NCBI GenBank assembly: GCA_964488355.1 | Contig: CAZAUJ010000016.1 | Coordinates: 1 to 57,329, forward strand | Direction of reading: 5' to 3' | Length of the DNA: 57,329 nt | Origin: Thermoanaerobaculum sp964488355 | GTDB lineage: Bacteria > Acidobacteriota > Thermoanaerobaculia > Thermoanaerobaculales > Thermoanaerobaculaceae | Shown here: positions 33,501 through 41,014 of the stretch, piece by piece | Position numbering within the stretch: position 1 is the stretch's first letter | Layout of the letters: every line of letters starts with the position of its first letter | Translations under genes and position numbers: made by a program | Notes under the pieces: generated by a model | What the model was told of the DNA's origin: nothing | The model's input: only the letters and a program-made list of their open reading frames with translations | Database searches by the model: none

Positions 33501-34967
33501 ATGAACAGGAAACGGCGCCTCTGGTTTGTTCCTCTGGGAGCGGTAGCTTTGGCCGGTTTTGCCGCAGGTGTGATGCTGACCGGGGGGCTGGACCGCACCC
33601 CGGCCAGCCAAGCGCAGCAGGTCTCGCCGACGGCCAGCTCGGCCAGCGCAGGTTTGCCCAATTTTGCTTCGCTGGCGGAGAAGGTGATGCCAGCGGTTCT
33701 GGCCGTGACCACCGAGGAGGTGGTGTCGCCCAAGGATTGGGAACGGCTGCATCCGGAAGTGGACCCCTTCGAGTTTTTCTTCGGCCCTCGGCGCTTGCCA
33801 CGGCAAAAGGCCCTTGGAGCGGGAAGCGCCTTTTTCGTTTCCGCCGATGGCCTGGCACTCACCAATAACCACGTAGTGGCGGGCGCTGACAAGATCTTTG
33901 TCTTCACCCATGAGCGCACGCGTTTGCAAGCCAAGGTGGTGGGGCGCGACCCTGCCACCGATTTGGCCCTCATCCGCGTGCAAGGGAAAGGGCCCTTCGC
34001 CTTTCTGCCCTTAGGGGATTCGGACAGCCTACGGGTGGGCGAGTGGGTGATGGCGGTGGGCAACCCCTGGGGCATTGGCCAAACGGTGACGGTGGGGGTG
34101 GTTTCCGGCAAAGGGCGTGCCCTGGGGCTCTCCCGGGAAACCTTCTCCTTCGAGAACTTCATTCAAACCGATGCGGCCATCAACCGGGGCAACTCGGGCG
34201 GGCCGCTGCTCAACCTCAGGGGTGAGGTAGTTGGGATCAACAGCGCCATGAACGCCGGGGCAGAAAACATGGGCTTTGCCGTGCCCATCAACACCGCCAA
34301 AGCCATCCTCCCGCAGCTAAAAGAAAAAGGCAAAGTGGTGCGCGGATTCTTGGGGGTAACGATCACCAACATCACCGCCGAGGATCAGGAAGCCTTTAGC
34401 CTGCCGTCCCGCGATGGTGCGTTGGTGCAGGAAGTGATGGAGAAGGGCCCAGCGGCCAAAGCCGGCGTGCGCCACGGTGACGTGATCGTGGCGGTAAATG
34501 GCAAGCCCATCAAATCGCAGCGCGAGCTTATCGACAGCGTGTCGGCCTTAGCTCCCGGCACCAAGGTGGAACTGGAGATCATCCGCGACGGCAAGCGCCA
34601 AAAGCTCACGGCCACCCTAGGTGAGCGCAAGGAAGAGGGCGAAGGCAGCGAAGAGGACGAGAGCGAGCCCAAGGAAGCCGCCGCCCAGGTGGGGCTGGAG
34701 CTGGTGGAGCTCAACCCCCGATGGCGCCGCCAGCTAGGACTGCCTGAGCACCTGGATGGGGTGGTGGTGCGGGACGTGGAGCAGCTTTCGCCGGCGGACG
34801 ATGCTGGGGTGCAACCGGGAGACGTCATTTTGGAAATAAACGGCCGCGCCGTCGAAAGCGTGGATGAAGCCAACGAGCAGCTTTCCAAGCTGCGTTCTGG
34901 CCAAGCGGTGCGCTTGTACCTCTACCGTGACGGGGCCAAGCGCTTCGTGGTGTTCCGTATGCCTTGA
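33501..34967 (+). CDS. HtrA/DegP-family periplasmic serine protease
   Basis: 488-residue Do-family protease/chaperone with an N-terminal signal anchor (LWFVPLGAVALAGFAAGVML). Trypsin-like triad: His124 in TNNHVVAG, Asp154 in ATDLALI, Ser232 in NRGNSGGP. PDZ1 (~285-375, GFLGVTITNI and GPAAKAGVRHGDVIVAV) and PDZ2 (~400-485, PADDAGVQPGDVILEINGR) are separated by an acidic linker. Role: degradation of misfolded envelope proteins. ATG 33501 with AAAGGAG. Followed by a strong terminator. Confidence 0.94.
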   Translation: MNRKRRLWFVPLGAVALAGFAAGVMLTGGLDRTPASQAQQVSPTASSASAGLPNFASLAEKVMPAVLAVTTEEVVSPKDWERLHPEVDPFEFFFGPRRLPRQKALGAGSAFFVSADGLALTNNHVVAGADKIFVFTHERTRLQAKVVGRDPATDLALIRVQGKGPFAFLPLGDSDSLRVGEWVMAVGNPWGIGQTVTVGVVSGKGRALGLSRETFSFENFIQTDAAINRGNSGGPLLNLRGEVVGINSAMNAGAENMGFAVPINTAKAILPQLKEKGKVVRGFLGVTITNITAEDQEAFSLPSRDGALVQEVMEKGPAAKAGVRHGDVIVAVNGKPIKSQRELIDSVSALAPGTKVELEIIRDGKRQKLTATLGERKEEGEGSEEDESEPKEAAAQVGLELVELNPRWRRQLGLPEHLDGVVVRDVEQLSPADDAGVQPGDVILEINGRAVESVDEANEQLSKLRSGQAVRLYLYRDGAKRFVVFRMP

Positions 34968-34986
34968 AAAACCTCCTCCTTTCCGC

Positions 34987-35020
34987 AACCCCCCGGGGGT
35001 TCCCCGGGGGGTTTGTTTTT
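34987..35020 (+). terminator. Rho-independent terminator after htrA
   Basis: AACCCCCCGG pairs with CCGGGGGGTT around a short G/T/C loop (34987-35013), then GTTTTT. Ends the GGDEF-htrA transcript. Confidence 0.85.
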
Positions 35021-35035
35021 GCCTACGGCTCGGCG

Positions 35036-35041
35036 TAATAT
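35036..35041 (+). promoter_or_regulatory. -10 box upstream of HD-GYP gene
   Basis: TAATAT 18 bases before GTG 35060, leaving a short leader with AAAGGGGGAG as ribosome-binding site. Confidence 0.45.
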
Positions 35042-35059
35042 AAAGGGGGAGCAGTTGCC

Positions 35060-36061
35060 GTGGCCAGCACCGGTAAGGTTTTGGTGGTGGATGACCAGCC
35101 ACGCAACATCGAGGCTTTGGCGCAAGCCCTCACGCCCCTAGGTTTCGAGGTTTGGCAAGCACTGGACGGGCCTACCGCCTTGTTTTTGGCCAGGGAGCAC
35201 CTGCCGGACGTGATTCTGCTGGACATTCGCATGCCCGGCATGGACGGCTTCGAGGTGTGCCGCCGTTTGAAAGCCGACGCCGAGACGCAGCTTTTACCCG
35301 TGGTTTTTTTGACCGGGTTGAACTCCCGGGAGGCGCGACTGCATGCGCTGGAGGTGGGAGCTACGGATTTCCTCGCCAAGCCCTTCGACCTGGTGGAGCT
35401 GGAAGTGCGGGTGCGCAACCTGGTGAGCTATCGTCACCTCATCCAGGATTTGGACGATGCGGAGCGCATGCTCTTTTCCGTGGCGCGGGCGGTGGAGGCC
35501 CGGGACGAGGGGACGGGCGAGCATTGCGACCGCCTCTCGCGCTTGACCGTGTGGCTGGGGAAAAGGCTAGGTCTGGACGAGGAATCGCTCAAGGCGCTGC
35601 GGCGGGCTGGGTTCCTCCACGACATTGGCAAGATCGGCATTCCCGATGCCATCTTGAACAAACCGGGCCCCCTCACGCCCGAGGAATGGGTGATCATGCG
35701 CTCCCATGTGGACATCGGCGTGCGCATCTGCTCACCTTTGCGCACCCTCCGGCCGGTTCTGCCCATTATTCGCCACCATCACGAGCGCCGGGATGGCTCG
35801 GGCTATCCCGACGGTCTATCTGGCGACCAAATTCCACTCTTGGCGCGCGTTTTTCAGGTGGTGGACGTGTACGACGCCCTCAGGAGTAACCGGCCCTACC
35901 GGCGGGCCCTCGCTCCACAGGAAGTGCTGCGGGTGCTGCAGGAGGAAACCGCCAAAGGGTTTTGGGACCCTGAGGTGGTGAGGGCATTCGGCCAAGGGCT
36001 GGCCGAAACGAACTTTCAGCTTCCCATCGCCACCCTTGGCGAGGAGGAAAAAGTGGAGTAA
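35060..36061 (+). CDS. Receiver - HD-GYP cyclic-di-GMP phosphodiesterase (RpfG-like)
   Basis: 333 residues. Receiver ~1-125: VLVVDDQPRN, phosphoacceptor Asp55 in LLDIRMPGMDG, DFLAKPFD. HD-GYP domain ~145-330: EHCDRLSRL, HDIGKIG (HD at 187-188), EEWVIMRSHVDIG, HHERRDGSGYPDGL with GYP at 248-250. All metal ligands are visible, so it should hydrolyse cyclic-di-GMP under control of a histidine kinase. The start GTG 35060 is supported by the ribosome-binding site. A perfect GGCGCG/CGCGCC hairpin without a T-run follows the stop (36069-36084). Confidence 0.92.
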   Translation: MASTGKVLVVDDQPRNIEALAQALTPLGFEVWQALDGPTALFLAREHLPDVILLDIRMPGMDGFEVCRRLKADAETQLLPVVFLTGLNSREARLHALEVGATDFLAKPFDLVELEVRVRNLVSYRHLIQDLDDAERMLFSVARAVEARDEGTGEHCDRLSRLTVWLGKRLGLDEESLKALRRAGFLHDIGKIGIPDAILNKPGPLTPEEWVIMRSHVDIGVRICSPLRTLRPVLPIIRHHHERRDGSGYPDGLSGDQIPLLARVFQVVDVYDALRSNRPYRRALAPQEVLRVLQEETAKGFWDPEVVRAFGQGLAETNFQLPIATLGEEEKVE

Positions 36062-36158
36062 AGTGGGCCCGGCGCGGTGCGCGCCGCCAGTCCTGAAGAT
36101 TTGAACAGTGGTTTTGCACGAGTCGGACGCGGCAGGCGTTCGCATTGGAGCTAAATAG

Positions 36159-37358
36159 ATGGGTGAAGCTTCCGCAACGGAAAAGGGACAACCTCGCCGC
36201 CAGAGCCGGCGGCGTTCCCGTCGTCGAAAAAGACCAACGGCCCCAAGCTTGGTTCGCGGGTTTCTCAGCATCGATGGCGATGGCAAGGCCACGTTGGTGA
36301 GAAACGTGCGCACGTTCTTGCCGCAGAGCGACGACCCGCTGGTGGACCGGAACCTGGTGGAAAAGTGGCACCTACAGCCCGGACTGGCAGTGGAAGGCGA
36401 AGCAGCGGTGAGCAACGGCCACAAGGCCATCGTGGCCAAAATTACCCGTATCGAGGGAATGCCCCCGGAGGTTTACCGGCAAAAGGCCGTTCCCTTCTCC
36501 GAGCTTACGTCCATCGATCCGACCGAGCGTTTTCAGCTGGAGACCTCGCCTGAAGTCCTGGAAACCAGGGTGGTGGAGCTTTTGGCCCCCATTGGTAAGG
36601 GGCAGCGCTGCCTGATCGTGGCCCCGCCGAAGGCCGGTAAGACCACCTTGCTCCAGCAGCTGGCCCACGCCATTGCCAACACCCATCCGGAAACGGAAAT
36701 CTTCGTGCTGTTGGTGGACGAGCGCCCGGAGGAGGTCACCGAATGGACCCGCAACGTGGTCAGGGGACAGGTGTTTGCCTCCTCCTCGGACCAAGACGCC
36801 ACATCGCATATTGCCCTGGCAGAAATGGTTCTGGAGCGGGCGCGCCGGCTGGTGGAGTTGGGCCGTGACGTGGTGGTGTTCATGGACTCCCTCACCCGCA
36901 TGGCCCGCGCATACAACAACGCCCAGCGCGGCTCCGGTCGCATCCTCTCCGGGGGCATTGACGCGCGCACCATGGAAAAGCCCCGGCGCTTCTTCGGCTC
37001 GGCCAGGAACGTGGAAAACGGCGGCTCGCTCACCATCGTGGCCACGTGCCTGGTGGACACCGGCTCGCGCATGGACGAGGTGATTTTTCAGGAATTCAAG
37101 GGTACCGGCAACATGGAAATCGTTCTCACCCACGATCTGTTTGAGCGCCGGATTTTCCCCTGCATTCACATTGCCAGCTCGGGAACGCGCAAGGAGGAAA
37201 AGCTGTACTCTCGCGAAGAGGTGGAAAAGCTCTACCTTTTGCGCCGTGCCCTGGCAGCTCTCCCCAACCACGAAGCCATGCAGCTGCTGCTTAGCAAACT
37301 GCGACAGATTCCCACCAACCGCCGGTTCTTGGCCAGCCTCAAGCCCAGCGCCAGCTAA
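36159..37358 (+). CDS. rho: Transcription termination factor Rho, divergent N-terminus
   Basis: 399-residue hexameric RNA helicase. The ATPase core is canonical: TSPEVLETRVVELLAPIGKGQRCL-type entry, Walker A PPKAGKTTLL (Lys161), LLVDERPEEVTEW, Walker B VVVFMDSLTRMARAYN, the Q/R-loop GSGRILSGG and FKGTGNME. The N-terminus is short: a basic tail (RRQSRRRSRRRKR) and then one OB-like domain in which the usual GFGFLR-type RNA-binding motif reads DGDGKATLVRN; the N-terminal helix bundle is absent. About 20 residues shorter than E. coli Rho. Could be the only Rho or a second, specialised copy. Confidence 0.9.
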   Translation: MGEASATEKGQPRRQSRRRSRRRKRPTAPSLVRGFLSIDGDGKATLVRNVRTFLPQSDDPLVDRNLVEKWHLQPGLAVEGEAAVSNGHKAIVAKITRIEGMPPEVYRQKAVPFSELTSIDPTERFQLETSPEVLETRVVELLAPIGKGQRCLIVAPPKAGKTTLLQQLAHAIANTHPETEIFVLLVDERPEEVTEWTRNVVRGQVFASSSDQDATSHIALAEMVLERARRLVELGRDVVVFMDSLTRMARAYNNAQRGSGRILSGGIDARTMEKPRRFFGSARNVENGGSLTIVATCLVDTGSRMDEVIFQEFKGTGNMEIVLTHDLFERRIFPCIHIASSGTRKEEKLYSREEVEKLYLLRRALAALPNHEAMQLLLSKLRQIPTNRRFLASLKPSAS

Positions 37359-37386
37359 GGCGCCGACCTGGGTCTGGGGCCGAGAG

Positions 37387-39303
37387 CTAGCGACCCGCCT
37401 TGGTCAGGTCCACTGGGAACGTAATGGTGGCGAGCGACTTCACCTTCACCCCGCCCTTGGTGGCCGGACGGAAACGGTACTTCTTGGCCGCCTCCAGGCA
37501 TGCCTCGTCCACTCCCAAGCCCGGCACGGGAAAGCCCCGCAGCACCTGGGCTTGTTCCACCACCCCCTTGGCGTTGACCGTCACCTGCACGATCACGATG
37601 GCGGAGGTGTTGCTCACCCGACGCAGCAGCTGTGGGCTTATGCGAAGCTCGGGTTTGGCGGAGGCCAGCTCCACCGGCAAGCTATCGATCTCTTCCGGCG
37701 GGAAGAACTGGTCTTCCTTGATGCCCGGAGCAGCAGCCGACGGCTCGGTGGGCTTCTGCGCCACCACCGGCGCCCTGGTTGGCTCCGGCGTGGGCGTAGG
37801 CGCGGACGTGGGCACCGCCGGGGCTGCCGTAGGTACCTCCACCGCCGGCGCGGGCGTGGCCGTGGGTACGGGCGTGGGTACGGCCGTGGGCACTACCACC
37901 GGCACCCGCGCCGCTGCCTTGGCTCGCTCCTGCTGCAAGCGCGCCAATTCGGCCTCTTTGCGCCGTTGCGCTTCTTCCTTTTCCGCCAGTTGCCGCTGGG
38001 CCTCTTCCAGCAGCCGCTGCTGCTCAGGGGTTAGGCGCTGTCCGCCGGTGCCCGCTTGCTTTTGCAGGTTGGCCAGCTGCTGGCGCAAGGTTTCCGTTTC
38101 CTGGCGAGAGCGCTCCAGCTCTTCTCGCAGTGCCTGCTCGCGCTTGCTCAGCTCCTCCGCCACCATAGCCTGCAGCTGGGCACGCGTTTCCTCGGGGCTG
38201 GGCCCCTTAGGCCGCAGGAGAAGGAAGCCCACCGCGCCCGCCAAGATCACGATGGCAGCAACAGCCACGTACAAGCCTAAGCGGCTGGGCGGAGGTGCGA
38301 CGGCAGCCGCTGCCGCCGGGGCCGCGGGGGCCTTGGGCGGTTTGTAATAGGCGCCCACGTCGAGGCTTTTTTCCCGCTGCAGCTCGCGATCTTCCTCCTC
38401 GATTTCCTGGCGGTAGAGGCGATCCATGAACAGCGCCAGATTGAAGGTGGTGGGAGAGTAGGCGCCACCGTAAAGCAGCTTTTCCAAGTCGCGCTTGAAA
38501 TCCACCGCCGAGGAGTAGCGCTCCTCCGGCCGGGCCGCCAGGGCCTTGCGCAACACCGCAGCCACATCATCGGGAACCGGGCCTTCGTCCAAGGCCAGCT
38601 GCGGCGAGGTCACCGCGCGCGCCCTGGCCTGCGGATCGGCCGGCAAGGGCTGGCCCGCGAGCAACTCGTAAAGTATGGCACCGAGGGAGTACACGTCCCC
38701 ACGGCGGCTGGGATGGCCGGTGGCCAACACCTCGGGGGCCAGGTAGGGGGCCGCCAGGGCTTCCATGCCCACCCGGTCCAGGTTGGCCAAAAGCCCCTTG
38801 GCCAAGCCAAATCCCGCCAGCCTCGCCTCGCCGTCGTTGCTAATGATCGCCAAATTGGGTACCAAGAAGCCGTGAATTACGGGTTCGCCTTCCCGTTCCA
38901 AGGCCAAAGCGGCCGCCAACGCCGCCGCCAGCTTCTCAGCAATCAGCAGGCAGTTGTCGATGGCCATGGGGAACTGCTCCTGCCGCACCCGCAGAAGAAG
39001 CTGGTCCAGCGGTTGGCCGGGGAAGTAGTCCCACGCCAGGAAGGGCACCCCTTCCACCTGGCCCACCGCTGCCCCGGAAGCCACGTTGGTGGCCTTGAGG
39101 GTTTTGGCGATGAGCTCGGCCACGGGAAACTCAGCACTAAAGGTTTGGCGATCGAAGCCGCCTTGATCGAAGCGGCGCAGCCAAACGATGCGCTTGAAGC
39201 CTGTGGCCTCCATCTCCCCGGCTCGCCAAAGGGAACCCAGAGCGTCTTCGGAGCGCTTCTTCAGCAGCAAGAAGTTGCCAAAAGTGGCGTAGCCTTGAGC
39301 CAT
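37387..39303 (-). CDS. Pseudokinase - TonB C-terminal domain fusion
   Basis: 638 residues. N-terminal ~1-285 has a Ser/Thr kinase fold (LIAEKLAAALAAALALE, APYLAPEVLATGHPSRRGD, VYSLGAILYELLAGQPLP, RPEERYSSAVDF) but key residues are gone: HRDLKPxN reads HGFLVPN (144-150, no Arg-Asp), DFG reads GFG (164-166) and no VAIK lysine is evident. One membrane helix follows (GLYVAVAAIVILAGAVGFLLL, ~342-364), then a coiled coil (~370-470), a Pro/Thr/Val-rich stretch, and a TonB-like C-terminal domain (VQVTVNAKGVVEQAQVLRG, ACLEAAKKYRFRPAT). So a cytosolic pseudokinase is tied to a periplasmic TonB-type domain. Short gap (27 bases) to ruvX upstream suggests one operon. Confidence 0.85.
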   Translation of the reverse strand: MAQGYATFGNFLLLKKRSEDALGSLWRAGEMEATGFKRIVWLRRFDQGGFDRQTFSAEFPVAELIAKTLKATNVASGAAVGQVEGVPFLAWDYFPGQPLDQLLLRVRQEQFPMAIDNCLLIAEKLAAALAAALALEREGEPVIHGFLVPNLAIISNDGEARLAGFGLAKGLLANLDRVGMEALAAPYLAPEVLATGHPSRRGDVYSLGAILYELLAGQPLPADPQARARAVTSPQLALDEGPVPDDVAAVLRKALAARPEERYSSAVDFKRDLEKLLYGGAYSPTTFNLALFMDRLYRQEIEEEDRELQREKSLDVGAYYKPPKAPAAPAAAAAVAPPPSRLGLYVAVAAIVILAGAVGFLLLRPKGPSPEETRAQLQAMVAEELSKREQALREELERSRQETETLRQQLANLQKQAGTGGQRLTPEQQRLLEEAQRQLAEKEEAQRRKEAELARLQQERAKAAARVPVVVPTAVPTPVPTATPAPAVEVPTAAPAVPTSAPTPTPEPTRAPVVAQKPTEPSAAAPGIKEDQFFPPEEIDSLPVELASAKPELRISPQLLRRVSNTSAIVIVQVTVNAKGVVEQAQVLRGFPVPGLGVDEACLEAAKKYRFRPATKGGVKVKSLATITFPVDLTKAGR

Positions 39304-39330
39304 CGCTGTGCCCCCCTACCCGAACAAAAG

Positions 39331-39783
39331 CTAGCACCCTGCGCAAGGCCCGTCAACCATCTGGGCTTTCGCTCTGGCCTTGCGCAAAGACAAAAACGCT
39401 TCCAAAAGCGCGGCCGCCGCCACCGCGTCCACCACCTGCTTGCGACGCCTGGCCCCCACGCCCGCGGCTGCCAGGCGAGCCATGGCCTCGCGCGTGGTCC
39501 CCCGCTCGTCAAAGGTCTCCACCGGCACGGCCAGAAACCGCCGCAAAGCCTCCACCACCGTCGCTACCCGTGCCTGGCCGCGGCTCGCCCCGGCCCGGGT
39601 CACCGGCTCGCCCACGACTACCCCCTCCACGCCCCACCGGCTCACCAGCTCCCGCACGTGCTCCGCTACGGTCTGGGGACCCCCGCCGGTGAGCACCTGG
39701 CATGGGGTGACTACCCGCTCGTCAGGGTCGCTGAGCGCCACCCCGATCCTTCTAGCCCCCACGTCCAAGGCCAGCCACCGCAC
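39331..39783 (-). CDS. ruvX: Putative pre-16S rRNA nuclease / RuvX (YqgF)
   Basis: 150 residues of the YqgF/RuvX RNase H-like fold, involved in 16S rRNA 5' end maturation in E. coli and Holliday-junction-like activity elsewhere. Motifs: WLALDVGARRIGVALSDP with the first catalytic Asp, VVVGEPVTR, VETFDERGTTREA and KQVVDAVAAAALLE with the last Asp. GTG 39783 lies six bases after a minus-strand TACACT, so it is likely leaderless. Divergent from the thiolase gene. Confidence 0.88.
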   Translation of the reverse strand: MRWLALDVGARRIGVALSDPDERVVTPCQVLTGGGPQTVAEHVRELVSRWGVEGVVVGEPVTRAGASRGQARVATVVEALRRFLAVPVETFDERGTTREAMARLAAAGVGARRRKQVVDAVAAAALLEAFLSLRKARAKAQMVDGPCAGC

Positions 39784-39789
39784 GCCTTC

Positions 39790-39811
39790 AGTGTACCCTT
39801 GGCGCTACAAT
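39790..39811. promoter_or_regulatory. Divergent ruvX / thiolase promoter region
   Basis: Minus-strand TACACT (39795-39790) six bases before the ruvX GTG, and plus-strand TACAAT (39806-39811) 21 bases before the thiolase ATG, which has GGAGGTGAAAG as ribosome-binding site. The -10 boxes are ten bases apart, so the two promoters must overlap. Confidence 0.5.
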
Positions 39812-39832
39812 TCGCCTCGGAGGTGAAAGCCG

Positions 39833-41014
39833 ATGAGCGAGGTTTACGTTCTCTCCGCCGTGCGCACACCCATAGGCAGCTTTCTCGGGCAGCTCGCCAA
39901 CCTGCCCGCCCCCCGTTTGGGAGCGCTGGCCATCGGGGAAGCCCTTCGGCGGGCGGGGGTTCCAGGCGAAGCGGTGGACCAGGTGATGATGGGCAACGTG
40001 CTCCAAGCCGGTGTGGGCCAAGCCCCTGCCCGCCAGGCCATGCGATTCGCTGGCTTGCCCGACAGCGTGCCAGCGGTTACCTTGCACAAAGTTTGCGGCT
40101 CGGGAATGCGAGCGATCATGATGGCAGTCAACGACCTGCGCGCGGGCGATGGGGAAGTGATGGTGGCTGGCGGCATGGAGTCCATGTCCAACGCCCCTTA
40201 CCTGCTGCCGGGGGGCCGCCGCGGCTACCGCCTTGGCCATGGCCAGGTGCTCGATCACATGGTTTTCGACGGGCTTTGGGACCCTTACGGCGACAAGCAC
40301 ATGGGCAACTGCGCCGAGACCTGCGCGCGGCGTTACGGCTTCACCAGGGAAGAACAGGATGCCTTTGCCAGAGCCTCCTACGAGCGAGCCATACGCGCCA
40401 CCGAGAACGGGGATTTCGCCGACGAGCTGGTCCCGGTGGAGGTGGATAGCGGCAAGGGACAAAAGGTTGTGGTGAGTCGGGACGAGGAGCCCTTTCGGGT
40501 GGATTTGGCCAAGATGCCCACGCTCCGGCCAACCTTCGAGAAGGACGGCACCGTCACCGCCGCCAACGCCTCCAAGATCAACGACGGCGCCGCTGCCCTG
40601 GTGGTAGCCACCGCCGAGGGCATGCGCCGCTTTGGTGCTAAACCCCTTGCGCGTATCGTGGCTCAGGCTTCCTTCGCCCAGGAACCCGAGTGGTTCACCA
40701 CCGCTCCAGTGGGTGCCATTCGCAAGGTTCTGGAGAAAGCCAACATGCGCTTAGAAGACATGGACTTGGTGGAGATCAACGAGGCCTTCGCCGTGGTGGC
40801 CATGGCGGCCATGCGCGAGCTGGGCATTCCCCACGACAAGCTCAACGTAAACGGCGGAGCGGTGGCCTTGGGCCATCCCATCGGTGCCTCCGGGGCGCGC
40901 ATCGTCGCCACGCTGCTTCATGCCCTCCGCCGCCGGGGTCTGCGGTGGGGCCTGGCAGCCATTTGTATCGGGGGTGGTGAGGCCACCGCCATGCTGTTCG
41001 AAAACGTGGCGTGA
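39833..41014 (+). CDS. Acetyl-CoA C-acetyltransferase (thiolase)
   Basis: 393-residue thiolase II family enzyme: 2 acetyl-CoA to acetoacetyl-CoA and CoA, or beta-ketothiolysis. Catalytic residues: Cys88 in HKVCGSGMRAI, His348 in ALGHPIGASGAR, Cys378 in CIGGGEA; typical start VYVLSAVRTPIGSFLG and VEINEAFAVVAMAA. Size is standard. The stop overlaps the lptD GTG (GTGA), an unusual operon partner. Direction cannot be inferred; icmF and an acyl-CoA dehydrogenase elsewhere in the window fit acyl-CoA oxidation. Confidence 0.94.
   Translation: MSEVYVLSAVRTPIGSFLGQLANLPAPRLGALAIGEALRRAGVPGEAVDQVMMGNVLQAGVGQAPARQAMRFAGLPDSVPAVTLHKVCGSGMRAIMMAVNDLRAGDGEVMVAGGMESMSNAPYLLPGGRRGYRLGHGQVLDHMVFDGLWDPYGDKHMGNCAETCARRYGFTREEQDAFARASYERAIRATENGDFADELVPVEVDSGKGQKVVVSRDEEPFRVDLAKMPTLRPTFEKDGTVTAANASKINDGAAALVVATAEGMRRFGAKPLARIVAQASFAQEPEWFTTAPVGAIRKVLEKANMRLEDMDLVEINEAFAVVAMAAMRELGIPHDKLNVNGGAVALGHPIGASGARIVATLLHALRRRGLRWGLAAICIGGGEATAMLFENVA

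Noticed and set aside
33498..34162. Minus-strand frames antisense to htrA, and similar antisense frames throughout
   Set aside because: Typical third-position GC shadows without ribosome-binding sites or family motifs.
36069..36084. GGCGCG-GTG-CGCGCC hairpin after the HD-GYP gene as terminator
   Set aside because: No T-run follows, so I do not call it an intrinsic terminator.
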